Assembly: GCF_902833045.1 (NCBI RefSeq)
Contig: NZ_CADFDU010000016.1
Span: 1-64,000 of the forward strand
Reading direction: 5' to 3'
DNA: 64,000 nt
Source of the DNA: Burkholderia sp. BCC0322
GTDB lineage: Bacteria; Pseudomonadota; Gammaproteobacteria; Burkholderiales; Burkholderiaceae
Part shown: positions 1-8,158 of the stretch, in pieces
Position numbering within the stretch: position 1 is the first letter of the stretch
Layout of the letters: every line of letters begins with the position of its first letter
Notes under the pieces: generated by a model
What the model was told of the DNA's origin: nothing
What the model saw: the letters and a program-made list of their open reading frames with translations, nothing else
The model's database searches: none
Made by a program: the position numbers and the translations under genes

Positions 1-125
1 GCTATCTGATCCGAGGATCAGCTCGCTTCCATCAAGCGCCCACACTTATCGGCTGTTAATTTTTAAAGAGCATTCTGCGAGGAACTTCGTGTTTCCCGGC
101 AGCGCTGCGTTTTCAGCAGCAGAGA
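1..125 (-). other. 5' leader of an rRNA operon transcribed leftwards out of the window
   Basis: Read on the minus strand, this stretch runs from the presumed start site of the proximal promoter towards the left edge. It carries a boxA element at 63-72 followed by an A/T-rich stretch and the text typical of a Burkholderia 16S rRNA leader. The 16S gene itself would begin beyond position 1 and is not visible. The identification rests on boxA plus two tandem strong promoters with no coding sequence between them; this is inference from known rRNA operon layout. Confidence 0.8.
63..72 (-). promoter_or_regulatory. boxA antitermination element of the rRNA leader
   Basis: The minus strand reads TGCTCTTTAA, an exact match to the bacterial rRNA boxA consensus. 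In known rRNA operons the nascent boxA RNA binds NusB/NusE and makes RNA polymerase resistant to Rho. It sits about 55 nt downstream of the proximal promoter's expected start site, as expected. Confidence 0.85.
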
Positions 126-131
126 AGCGAG

Positions 132-160
132 ATTATGAACCGTGTTTCGCAACTCGTCAA
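132..160 (-). promoter_or_regulatory. Proximal rRNA promoter (P2)
   Basis: On the minus strand there is TTGACG (155-160), a 17-bp spacer, then CATAAT (132-137). An A/T-rich stretch at 161-184 lies immediately upstream and could act as an UP element. It faces left, towards boxA and the rRNA genes. Confidence 0.75.
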
Positions 161-290
161 CAACTTTTTAACACATTGTTGCGACTGCGGGGCTCAACTT
201 CCAGGCCAGTTGTACGCGCCAGACTGCCGCACACCACCAACCCTGCTTCCCTCTCCCGCGCTGCGTTTCCGTTAGCGCGAAAGAGGCGTG

Positions 291-319
291 ATTGTAGGCA
301 GCTCGCAGCATTCATGCAA
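291..319 (-). promoter_or_regulatory. Distal rRNA promoter (P1)
   Basis: On the minus strand there is TTGCAT (314-319), a 17-bp spacer, then TACAAT (291-296). The sequence upstream of the -35 (331-345) contains a T6 run and is A/T-rich, again like an UP element. Together with the proximal promoter it gives the tandem arrangement common for rRNA operons. Confidence 0.65.
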
Positions 320-451
320 GGGGTTTGAAGCAACTTTTTTACAAAAGCTGCAATTCGGCCGGCCGGCCATGCCGCGGCACGAGACCGCTTACGGTGCAAA
401 GAACGGACTAGAATGTGAGGTTCTTCGCCTCTTTCTATATACGTCTTTAAT

Positions 452-1669
452 ATGCGCCAGCGAATCGCCAAACGCCTCCCCCCCGATGCCGACAAACTGG
501 TCGGTTTGTCGCTTGCGCTCTTCGCCTCGGGCAGCCGCATCGAGGATCGCTTCTGGGAAGCGAAGCTCGACGCGCTGCTCGCCAAGATTGTCCGCAACGG
601 CAACCAGACCACGCTCGACGCAGCGCTCGACCATCTGCAGCAGAATCATCCCGACGCTTATGGCGCGCTCGCCGACATGGCCGAGACACACAGCGAGTCG
701 ATGGTGGTCGAGCACGACGGCCAACCGTTCGATGCGCTGCTGGTCGCCGTCCCGGTTCTCGCGTGGACGCGCTACATGATTCCGTCGGGCCCGCTCAAGG
801 GTGACGTTGCCGACGCGCTGCGAACCCACCTGCAGGCGCACGTCCTTGCGAACGGCACCCTCGTCGGGCTTGCACCGTTCCTCTACAGCATCGACCAGTT
901 GCCGCGACACCACGTCGAGACCTACCGGCTCGCCCAGCAGCTCGCGCATGCGGCGATCAGCCAGCATCCGCCCAAGCTCAGCTTCGGCGACCTGCCCGAA
1001 ACCTCGCCGATCCTGGCCGACCCGCGCTTCCTGCTCGCCGTCGTCGCTGCCCCCGCCGGCGCACCGCTGTTCCGCTGGCAGGAAGAAGAAGGCGGCAGCC
1101 GGATCGAACGTGGCCAGTGCCTCGAACAATGGACGGCCCAGGGCGGCCCGAACCTGTCGATCGCCCTGCCCGGCTGCGAGTTCGAATGCCTACTTCCGGA
1201 CGCGTACTACTCCGCTTGCCGCGATGCGGACGAACGTGTGCGTCCGCACACGGTGAAAACGGCCATTCGTTATCTTTTCGACACACTTGGTGCAGCACCG
1301 CAAGAGCTGCGCGCGGTGGTCGCAGGCTTCGGTGAACGCCGTATCGACGAGTACCGTGTCGGCTTCACGCGGCGTGCCAGCAACGACGTAATCTACGGCG
1401 TCGTATGGCCGCTCTACGGCCGTGAAAACGGTGACATGTCGATCGACAGCGCAACGCTAGAAGGTGAAGCACCGATCGAAGGACCGGTCGAGGAAATCGT
1501 GAGCCTGCTGAAGGAATGCGGCGTAACCGACGTCCGGCGGCACGCGGGCCGCTTCGAGCCGGAATATTGCGATGACTGCGGCGTGCCGCTCTACGCAGAT
1601 CCGCTCGGTGAAATCGTCCACGCGGAAATGCCGGAAGACGCTTCACCCGCCCAGCCGCACTTTCACTAA
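452..1669 (+). CDS. DUF2863 family protein
   Basis: A 405-residue protein that I recognise as the DUF2863 family of beta-proteobacteria; no biochemical function is known to me. It has no signal peptide and no clear membrane segment, so it is probably cytosolic. Near the C-terminus (about residues 371-376) it reads EYCDDC, a CxxC pair (C373, C376) that could bind metal or form a disulfide. The start has no good ribosome binding site (TCTTTAAT precedes the ATG); a TAGAAT -10-like hexamer at 409-414 may drive it. It diverges from the rRNA operon and ends just before a clear terminator, so it looks monocistronic. Confidence 0.8.
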   Translation: MRQRIAKRLPPDADKLVGLSLALFASGSRIEDRFWEAKLDALLAKIVRNGNQTTLDAALDHLQQNHPDAYGALADMAETHSESMVVEHDGQPFDALLVAVPVLAWTRYMIPSGPLKGDVADALRTHLQAHVLANGTLVGLAPFLYSIDQLPRHHVETYRLAQQLAHAAISQHPPKLSFGDLPETSPILADPRFLLAVVAAPAGAPLFRWQEEEGGSRIERGQCLEQWTAQGGPNLSIALPGCEFECLLPDAYYSACRDADERVRPHTVKTAIRYLFDTLGAAPQELRAVVAGFGERRIDEYRVGFTRRASNDVIYGVVWPLYGRENGDMSIDSATLEGEAPIEGPVEEIVSLLKECGVTDVRRHAGRFEPEYCDDCGVPLYADPLGEIVHAEMPEDASPAQPHFH

Positions 1670-1706
1670 CCCGCTGCACAGCAGGCCCTGACGGCCTGCC
1701 CGCTCG

Positions 1707-1740
1707 AAGCCGCTCACGGTTCCCGCCGGAGCGGCTTTTT
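1707..1740 (+). terminator. Rho-independent terminator after the DUF2863 gene
   Basis: Stem AAGCCGCTC (1707-1715) pairs with GAGCGGCTT (1729-1737) and runs into a T tract (1736-1740). Confidence 0.8.
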
Positions 1741-1882
1741 ACTTGTCTGCCATCCCGCCGCCCGAAATTTCATACTTTTCCTAAGCCTTTCAGCCAAGCA
1801 GACATCGTGTAAGGTCTTTGTCATCATTAGACCCAAGGCATGCCAGACGGCAGATCAATGGCTCACATCACGGAGGTTGAAT

Positions 1883-2719
1883 ATGCGGTTCCTGATGCTC
1901 AATTCAGACGCCGAGCGGCGTGACGGACTGAAGGCCCTGTTGCGACAGATCGACCGTCACGCCGGCATCAACGATGCGCCCGACAGTTTCCACGCGCGCA
2001 GGCTGCTGCGCAACCAGCGTTTCGACCTCGTCGCGATCGACTGGCTCGACGTCGGCCGGCTCAGCGACCTCCAGGCGCTTTGCAGCGCGTGCTCGCCGAC
2101 ACCCGTCGCCGTCCTGGTCGACGAAACATCGCCCGAAGCCATCCAGCGCTTCTTCAACTATGGAGTCGCCGGCGTGATCCCGCATTCCACGCGGCCGCAC
2201 CTGATCGTGCGTGCGCTCGAGATCGTGCTGCTGGGCGGACACTACATTCCGCCGATCGCGCTCCGTCTGCTGCCGTCTGCTGCGGCGGCGCGCTACGACG
2301 CCCATTTCCAGACACTCGCCGGATCGCTTCCCCGCCGGCCGCCGAGCGGCCTCTTGTCACCGCGGCAAGCGCAGATCATGCGCTTCGTCCACATGGGCAG
2401 CACCAACAAGATGATCGCGCGCACACTCGGCATCAGCGAAGGCACCGTCAAGATCCACCTCGCCAGCATCTTCCAGCAGCTCGGCGCCGCCAATCGCGCC
2501 GCCGCGGTCGCGATCTACAACGGCTGGCTGTCGCCCCACCTCGAGGTGCTTCTGGCGAACCGCAGTCGCGCGCGCAAGCCGCCCATCGGCGAACACGGCC
2601 CGGTTCCGCTGCGTACACAACGGAATGACCGCCTGTATCCGTTGCCGCCCTCGATCGACAGCGCGCAGGAGCTACCGATCGCCGCCGAGCCGCCAGCGCG
2701 GTTCCGGCGCGAACGCTAG
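1883..2719 (+). CDS. LuxR/FixJ-family response-regulator-like transcription factor with degenerate receiver
   Basis: A 278-residue regulator. Residues 1-125 follow a CheY-like receiver fold and residues about 157-216 are a LuxR-type helix-turn-helix (LSPRQAQIMRFV...NKMIARTLGISEGTVKIHL). A candidate phospho-acceptor Asp53 is present (FDLVAIDW), but the acidic pair after the first strand is poor (LNSD), the conserved Thr/Ser after strand 4 is absent (VLVDE), and the invariant Lys of strand 5 is His101 (GVIPHST). It may therefore act without canonical phosphorylation. No histidine kinase is adjacent. The ATG at 1883 is preceded at good spacing by CGGAGG; a TTG two codons earlier is too close to it. 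The C-terminal 60 residues are Pro/Arg-rich and unassigned. Confidence 0.8.
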   Translation: MRFLMLNSDAERRDGLKALLRQIDRHAGINDAPDSFHARRLLRNQRFDLVAIDWLDVGRLSDLQALCSACSPTPVAVLVDETSPEAIQRFFNYGVAGVIPHSTRPHLIVRALEIVLLGGHYIPPIALRLLPSAAAARYDAHFQTLAGSLPRRPPSGLLSPRQAQIMRFVHMGSTNKMIARTLGISEGTVKIHLASIFQQLGAANRAAAVAIYNGWLSPHLEVLLANRSRARKPPIGEHGPVPLRTQRNDRLYPLPPSIDSAQELPIAAEPPARFRRER

Positions 2720-2794
2720 GCAAACAGTCTCGATATTGCGACGGTCGGCGTGTCCGGATTCCCACCTTTGATGCTCAACGAGTAATATGGACGC

Positions 2795-3469
2795 ATGGGT
2801 TTTCTCTTCACACCGCTTCCGCTCTGGGTTGGCATCGGTGGCTGGATCGCCGCCGTGGTCCTGCTCGCGCTCGCGATCTGGAAGCGCCCCTTCGTGCGCC
2901 TGCAGGACGCCACGCTCCAGCACGTGTGGCTCGCGCTCGTCACCGCCATCGCTGTCCTCTGGGCCTCGAATGCGTGGCTCGAAGACGGCATCGTCATGCA
3001 TCTGCTCGGCGCGACGCTGCTCGTCACACTGTTCGACTGGACACTCGCACTGATCGCGATGGGCGCCATCACGGCGGTCGCCGCGATCATCTTCGACGCG
3101 CCCTGGCAGGGCATTGGCCTGACCTATCTGATCTACGGCGCGCTGCCGGTCGCCGTGTCGGCATTGCTGCAGCGCGCCGCACTCGCATGGTTGCCGCACA
3201 ATCTCGCGTCGTTCATTACCGGCCAGGGATTCCTGTCGCCGGCCATCGCGATCGTCGCGGTCGCCGCTGCGGCGGCCGGGGTCCAGCTCGCGCTCGCGGA
3301 CGGCGTGCCCGTCGTGATTCCCGCCGGCTATCTGCTGAACACCGCGCTGCTCGCACTCGGCGAAGCGTGGTTCACCGGCATGGCGACGGCACTCATCGCC
3401 GTCTATCGCCCCGCATGGGTCACGACGTTCGACGTCCGGCGCTATCGTCTCGGCGGCCCGCGCGCCTGA
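2795..3469 (+). CDS. CbiM-like energy-coupling-factor permease family membrane protein
   Basis: A 224-residue, highly hydrophobic protein with about six to seven predicted membrane segments, resembling the CbiM/NikM integral membrane component of ECF-type metal transporters. CbiM proteins form the substrate-specific part of cobalt or nickel importers. No CbiQ, CbiN or CbiO partner is adjacent, and no cobalamin riboswitch precedes it, so the transported ion is unknown and a different role is possible. It ends in a short basic tail. It follows the LuxR regulator by 75 bp on the same strand. Confidence 0.6.
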   Translation: MGFLFTPLPLWVGIGGWIAAVVLLALAIWKRPFVRLQDATLQHVWLALVTAIAVLWASNAWLEDGIVMHLLGATLLVTLFDWTLALIAMGAITAVAAIIFDAPWQGIGLTYLIYGALPVAVSALLQRAALAWLPHNLASFITGQGFLSPAIAIVAVAAAAAGVQLALADGVPVVIPAGYLLNTALLALGEAWFTGMATALIAVYRPAWVTTFDVRRYRLGGPRA

Positions 3470-3608
3470 ATTGCCCTCTGGCGGCCGCACCGTCATCGCG
3501 TGCCGGCAGCCCCTCGCGCAGCACGGCAGAATGCTACATCTACTGCCGCACAACTTTTTTACGCTAAGATTGAACTCCGGTTCTTCATCGGGCATCTATA
3601 CGTGCCCG

Positions 3609-4265
3609 ATGCCTCATTCGCTCCTCACCAATAACCAGATGGACAGCTCTCCTGCGTCGCTCCGGATTTTCCGGGCGCTCGGCAAGCTGGCAGCCTGTAT
3701 TGCGGGCCTGTCGCTTGCGCTTCCGACACCGGCATTCGCCGATCTGCTCGACCAGCGCTCCGAACTGATCAACAAATTCGTCAACGAAATGCATGCCGAT
3801 CCGCTCGCCGCCGATTGTGCAGCGCACGGCAGCTTCATTGCCAGCACGTCGTCTGCCTTCGACCGCGTCGACTTCGCGCCGAACGCATTCGACAGCGGCA
3901 ACGCGACGATCACGCCATGGAACGACTCGTTCGACCAGGGCAAGCAGCGCGTGAAGGTCGACAATATCGTCACGGTCGACGGCCTCGGCATCCACAGCGA
4001 CGGCAGCGACCCGACGCCGCTGAAATTCCGATGCGGCTATGTCGGTCAGCAAATGCTCGCGTTCAGCTGGAACGACCCGGTTCCGCCGCTTAAGCCGCGC
4101 GTCGAGCGCTCCTCGTCCTCGACGAAGAAATTCAAGGGCAAGACGCACCGAGGCAAGGGCAAGGCAAAGGCATCGAGCCGCACCGGCAGCAAGAAGGCCG
4201 TTGCAACGAAAAAGTCGAGCGGCCAGAAGAAGGTCGTGAAGAAGAAAACCGCGAAGAAGTCCTGA
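3609..4265 (+). CDS. Secreted BspC-like protein with a lysine-rich C-terminal tail
   Basis: A protein of 218 residues with a Sec signal peptide ending around residue 44 (LALPTPAFA before DLL). A small mature domain follows with two cysteines (C70, C142) that could form a disulfide. The last 48 residues hold 18 lysines together with Ser, Thr and Ala, a histone-H1-like basic tail. I recall the family as BspC-domain proteins of Burkholderia but cannot verify the name here. Neither the ATG at 3609 nor the one at 3639 has a strong ribosome binding site; both keep the signal peptide. The tail could bind nucleic acid, LPS or peptidoglycan outside the membrane; that is inference. Confidence 0.65.
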   Translation: MPHSLLTNNQMDSSPASLRIFRALGKLAACIAGLSLALPTPAFADLLDQRSELINKFVNEMHADPLAADCAAHGSFIASTSSAFDRVDFAPNAFDSGNATITPWNDSFDQGKQRVKVDNIVTVDGLGIHSDGSDPTPLKFRCGYVGQQMLAFSWNDPVPPLKPRVERSSSSTKKFKGKTHRGKGKAKASSRTGSKKAVATKKSSGQKKVVKKKTAKKS

Positions 4266-4292
4266 TACGACGAAGCGACATCGACAGAAAGC

Positions 4293-4329
4293 AAAAAGCC
4301 GGGGCATCCTGAGATGCCCCGGCTTTTTT
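4293..4329. terminator. Bidirectional terminator between convergent genes
   Basis: An 11-bp stem (GCCGGGGCATC, 4298-4308, with GATGCCCCGGC, 4313-4323) has a CTGA loop, five A on the left and six T on the right, so it can end transcription from both sides. Confidence 0.9.
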
Positions 4330-4347
4330 CATGCAGCGACGCTACGC

Positions 4348-5502
4348 TTACGCGAACGTGTCGACGTGCACCAGGATCGCCGCCAGCATCGCCGCGCCAA
4401 GCGCCGCGCTGCGCTCGCCGTTCCAGCCGACTCGTTCATCGGGCAGGTTGGCGTTGTCCTTGAACGGCATCTCGAGCGTCAGCGACAGGCAGCCGAACTG
4501 ATGGCCGATGTACTTCGACGCGAGCTTGAGCGCGTCCTCCTTGTACTTGCTCGCGGCATAGCCGTGCTCAGTCTGGAAATCGGGGCTCGCGACCTTGAAC
4601 GCTTCGATGAACGCGGCCTGCTCCTTGCCCTGCTGCTCGGTAAAGCTCGGCAGCATCTCCGACCCTGCAACGAACACGTACGGCAGATCCTCGTCGCCGT
4701 GAATGTCGAAGAACATGTCGCAGCCGATCGCGTGGATTGCATCGCGCACGGCCAGCACCTCGGGGCTGCGCTCGGCATCGGGCGCCATCCACTCACGGTT
4801 CAGGTTCGCGCCTGCCGCATTAGTGCGCAGGTTGCCATGCACGCTGCCGTCCGGGTTCATGTTCGGGACGATATGGAACGTCGCACGATCGTACAGCTTG
4901 CGCGCGACCGGATCGCCGGCCCAGTCGCCCCATCCGGCCAGCCGCTTGACGAGGCCTTCGACGAACCATTCGGCCATCGACTCACCGGGATGCTGGCGCG
5001 CGATGATCCACACCTTCTTCTTCGGCGTGCCGTCGGTTTCCGGCGTACCGAGCGTCAGCAGCGACATCGGACGGCCCTCGACGGTGCGGCCGAGTTCGAC
5101 GACGCTCGCCTGCGGCAATTGCTGGACCGCGCCGAGAAATGCCGCGTGACGCTCTTCCGAGTACGGTTCGAAATACGCGTAATAGATGCTGTCGAATTCC
5201 GGCGTATGGTCGATGGTCATTGTCTTGCCGTCGAACGTCGTCGGCACGCGGAACCAGTCGACCCGGTCATAGCTCGCCACCGCGCTGTAATTGCGCCAGC
5301 CCGACGGATACGCGCATTCGGCAGCATTCTCGAACGTCATCACGCAGCGTTCGCCGCGCGCGCCGGTCAAGCGGTAGTAAAACCATTGCGCGAATTCCGA
5401 GTGGGTGTCGCCGCGCACGCGCAGCCGAATCGCATCGGGACTGTCGCACGACACGACGTCGATTGCGCCTGCGTCGAAATTGCTGGTGATCGAAAGGGCC
5501 AT
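4348..5502 (-). CDS. M14-family cytosolic carboxypeptidase (BcCCP type)
   Basis: A 384-residue zinc carboxypeptidase. Residues 1 to about 130 match the N-terminal beta-sandwich of cytosolic carboxypeptidases (M14D) and the rest is the peptidase domain. Zinc ligands are visible as H171 and E174 (RQHPGES) and H268 (FDIHGDED); substrate-binding N235/R236 lie in GANLNREW; the catalytic Glu is E344 (LTLEMPF). No signal peptide, so cytosolic. A protein of this type from B. cenocepacia has been structurally characterised and is related to eukaryotic tubulin deglutamylases; the bacterial substrate is unknown to me. The start at 5502 is set by AAGGAGAG upstream. It is followed closely by other minus-strand genes but has its own terminator. 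Confidence 0.85.
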   Translation of the reverse strand: MALSITSNFDAGAIDVVSCDSPDAIRLRVRGDTHSEFAQWFYYRLTGARGERCVMTFENAAECAYPSGWRNYSAVASYDRVDWFRVPTTFDGKTMTIDHTPEFDSIYYAYFEPYSEERHAAFLGAVQQLPQASVVELGRTVEGRPMSLLTLGTPETDGTPKKKVWIIARQHPGESMAEWFVEGLVKRLAGWGDWAGDPVARKLYDRATFHIVPNMNPDGSVHGNLRTNAAGANLNREWMAPDAERSPEVLAVRDAIHAIGCDMFFDIHGDEDLPYVFVAGSEMLPSFTEQQGKEQAAFIEAFKVASPDFQTEHGYAASKYKEDALKLASKYIGHQFGCLSLTLEMPFKDNANLPDERVGWNGERSAALGAAMLAAILVHVDTFA

Positions 5503-5590
5503 CTGTCTCTCCTTGGTCGACCGGAACAGGCGGTGTAGCGTTTGCCCGGCCTCATGCATGCGCCGGCCGTCTCGTGAACGGCCGGCAGGG

Positions 5591-6373
5591 TCACTCGCCG
5601 ACTCGCCGGCGATATACGTAAGTCGAATCATTCGACGCAGCCGCATCGAACGCATAACCTTCCGTCGCGAAATCCTTCAGCGCCTTCGGGTCGGCAATAC
5701 GGTTCTCGACGATAAAACGCGCCATCAGCCCGCGTGCACGCTTTGCATGGAAACTGATGATCTTGTAGCGGCCGCCCTTCCAGTCCTCGAAAACCGGCGT
5801 GATGACGGGCGCGGCCAGGAGTTTCGGCTTGACCGACTTGAAGTATTCGGTCGATGCGCAGTTGACCAGCACGCGCGCCGCGCCGCTGCGCGTTTCGAGC
5901 TGTTCGTTCAGCGCCTGCGTGATGCGGTTGCCCCAGAACGCGTACAGATCCTTGCCGCGCGCGTTCGCGAAGCGCGTACCCATCTCGAGCCGGTACGGCT
6001 GCAGCAGGTCGAGCGGACGCAACAGCCCGTACAGGCCCGACAGCACGCGCACGTGCTGCTGCGCATAGTCGAGATCGGCGGGTGACAGCGATTTGGCGTC
6101 GAATCCTTCATATACGTCGCCATTGAACGCGAGCACGGCCTGTTTCGCGTTGGCCGGCGTGAAGATCGGCGACCAGTCGGCGTAACGCTGGAAATTCAGG
6201 CGTGCGAGCGGATCGGAGATATCCATCAGCGTCGCGATGTCCTGCGGCGACAGCTTGCGCAGGCCGTCGATCAGTTCCGACGCGTCGTCGACGAATGCAG
6301 GCTTCGTGTAAGACTGGACGTGCGCGGGCGTATCGTAGTCGAGGGATTTGGCTGGAGAGAGAACGATTATCAT
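5591..6373 (-). CDS. yaaA: Peroxide stress protein YaaA (DUF328)
   Basis: A 260-residue protein beginning [12 protein letters not shown], the diagnostic start of the YaaA/DUF328 family. Internal blocks [33 protein letters not shown] and FWGNRIT are family hallmarks, and it has full family length. In E. coli YaaA is OxyR-controlled and limits DNA and protein damage during hydrogen peroxide stress by lowering free iron. No OxyR site is evident here. It is divergent from the PIN gene, with 57 bp between the start codons. Confidence 0.93.
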   Translation of the reverse strand: MIIVLSPAKSLDYDTPAHVQSYTKPAFVDDASELIDGLRKLSPQDIATLMDISDPLARLNFQRYADWSPIFTPANAKQAVLAFNGDVYEGFDAKSLSPADLDYAQQHVRVLSGLYGLLRPLDLLQPYRLEMGTRFANARGKDLYAFWGNRITQALNEQLETRSGAARVLVNCASTEYFKSVKPKLLAAPVITPVFEDWKGGRYKIISFHAKRARGLMARFIVENRIADPKALKDFATEGYAFDAAASNDSTYVYRRRVGE

Positions 6374-6430
6374 AGAGGCTCGCTGGCACGCCGTGCCTTG
6401 CGGTCAGACGAAAACCACCGATTGTAACGA

Positions 6431-6910
6431 ATGACCCGCTCTCTCGCCCCGCATGCCGCGCATCGCGTCGTGCTCGACTCGAACGTCTGGATCGACATCC
6501 TCGTATTCGACGACCCTGCGACGCGCCCGATCCGTGCCGCGCTCGAACGCGGCACGCTTGCCGCCGTGATCGACGGCCGCTGCCTGACCGAACTCGAGTA
6601 TGTGCTCGATTATCCGCAGTTCCAGGCGCGCGCTGTCGACAAGGCGGCTGCGCTCGCGACCGTCGCCCGCCTGGCGAGCCTCGTGGAGCCGCCGGCCATC
6701 GATGCCGACGCGCCGCCGCTGCCGAAGTGCAAGGACCGCGACGACCAGAAGTTTCTTGAACTCGCCCGCGCCGCCCAGGCCGATTGGCTCGTGTCCAAAG
6801 ACCGCGCGCTGCTGAAGCTCGCGAAGCGCACTGCACGCGACTTCGGCTTCAGGATCGCTCAGCCTGCGCCCTTTGCCGAGGCTTGCGCGCTCGACGCCAC
6901 GCCGGCCTGA
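6431..6910 (+). CDS. PIN-domain protein (putative toxin-antitoxin nuclease family), no antitoxin visible
   Basis: A 159-residue single PIN domain of the COG1569 type. Acidic residues expected for the metal site are present: D16 in VVLDSNVWID, E54 in CLTELEYVL, D102-D105 in CKDRDDQKF, and D124 in LVSKDRALL. Proteins of this family are often labelled toxin components of toxin-antitoxin pairs, but no small antitoxin gene precedes or follows: the upstream side is 57 bp to divergent yaaA and the downstream gene is an aminotransferase 33 bp away. It may be a solitary housekeeping ribonuclease co-transcribed with the aminotransferase. Confidence 0.8.
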   Translation: MTRSLAPHAAHRVVLDSNVWIDILVFDDPATRPIRAALERGTLAAVIDGRCLTELEYVLDYPQFQARAVDKAAALATVARLASLVEPPAIDADAPPLPKCKDRDDQKFLELARAAQADWLVSKDRALLKLAKRTARDFGFRIAQPAPFAEACALDATPA

Positions 6911-6943
6911 CGCACGCACCACCACCCGATTTCGACCGTATCG

Positions 6944-8116
6944 ATGAACGCTCCTTCAGACATGCCAACGACTCCCGTTTTCCCTTCGCGCCTGCCGAAC
7001 GTCGGCACGACGATCTTCACGGTCATGAGCGCGCTTGCCGCAGAAAAAGGCGCGGTGAACCTCGGCCAGGGCTTTCCGGATTTCGACTGCGATCCGCGCA
7101 TCGTCGATGCGGTTGCCGGCGCGATGCGCAACGGGCACAACCAGTATCCGCCGATGGCCGGTGTCGCGCCGCTGCGCGACGCGATCGTAGACAAGATCGC
7201 GCAGGTCTATGGCCGGCGTTACGATCCGGCGACCGAGATCACCGTCACGGCCGGCGCGACGCAGGCACTGCTGACGGCGATCCTGTGCACGGTGCATCCC
7301 GGTGATGAAGTGATCGTCGTCGAACCGACCTACGACAGCTACCTGCCGTCGATCGAACTCGCGGGCGGCACGCCCGTGTTCGTCACGCTGGAGGCGCCCG
7401 ACTACGCAATCCCGTTCGACCGTCTGGCGGCCGCGATCACGCCGAAAACACGCATGATCCTGATCAACACGCCGCATAACCCGACGGGTACCGTGTGGCG
7501 CGAGGCGGACATGCGCAAGCTCGAAGAGATCGTGCGTGGCACCAACGTGCTGATCCTGTCCGACGAGGTCTACGAGCACATGGTCTATGACGGCGCGCGC
7601 CACGAGAGCGTCGCACGCTATCCGGAACTCGCCGCGCGCAGCTTCATCGTGTCGAGCTTCGGGAAGACCTATCACGTAACGGGCTGGAAAGTCGGCTATG
7701 TCGCGGCGCCTGCCGCACTGACCGCGGAATTCCGCAAGGTCCACCAGTTCAACGTATTCACGGTGAATACGCCGATGCAGATCGGGCTCGCCGACTACCT
7801 GCGCGACCCGGCGCCGTACCTGACGCTTGCCGACTTCTACCAGAAGAAGCGCGACTTTTTCCGAGCCGGCCTCGAACGCACGCGCTTCAAGCTGCTGCCC
7901 TGCACGGGCACGTACTTTCAGTGCGTCGATTATTCGGCGATCAGCGACCTGCCGGAAGCGGAATTCTCGAAGTGGCTCACGTCGGAGATCGGCGTGGCCG
8001 CCATTCCGGTGTCGGCGTTCTATCACGAGCCGCACGAATCGGGCGTCGTCCGATTCTGCTTCGCGAAGCAGGAAAGCACGCTCGCGTCCGCGCTCGAACG
8101 GCTCGCCCGCCTGTAA
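6944..8116 (+). CDS. PLP-dependent aminotransferase (class I; methionine aminotransferase-like)
   Basis: A 390-residue class I aminotransferase of the YbdL/KAT subgroup. The Schiff-base lysine is K241 in SSFGKTYHVTGWKVG; N179 (HNPTG) and D207 (LSDEVYE) are the usual PLP contacts, and the Arg of VVRFCFAK near the C-terminus would hold the substrate carboxylate. YbdL-type enzymes prefer methionine and aromatic amino acids with 2-oxo acids and serve methionine salvage; the exact substrate here is inferred. An in-frame second ATG lies six codons in, but the upstream start gives the fuller N-terminus. It probably shares a transcript with the PIN gene. Confidence 0.87.
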   Translation: MNAPSDMPTTPVFPSRLPNVGTTIFTVMSALAAEKGAVNLGQGFPDFDCDPRIVDAVAGAMRNGHNQYPPMAGVAPLRDAIVDKIAQVYGRRYDPATEITVTAGATQALLTAILCTVHPGDEVIVVEPTYDSYLPSIELAGGTPVFVTLEAPDYAIPFDRLAAAITPKTRMILINTPHNPTGTVWREADMRKLEEIVRGTNVLILSDEVYEHMVYDGARHESVARYPELAARSFIVSSFGKTYHVTGWKVGYVAAPAALTAEFRKVHQFNVFTVNTPMQIGLADYLRDPAPYLTLADFYQKKRDFFRAGLERTRFKLLPCTGTYFQCVDYSAISDLPEAEFSKWLTSEIGVAAIPVSAFYHEPHESGVVRFCFAKQESTLASALERLARL

Positions 8117-8158
8117 GACCCGCACGGGCGGTCGCACGCCGCCCTGCGGGAACCGCGC

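Noticed and set aside
2720-2794. Cobalamin or metal riboswitch before the CbiM-like gene
   Set aside because: The 75-bp gap is too short and shows no B12-box-like or other recognisable element.
6374-6430. Antitoxin gene next to the PIN protein
   Set aside because: Only 57 bp lie between the two divergent start codons and no frame with a ribosome binding site fits.
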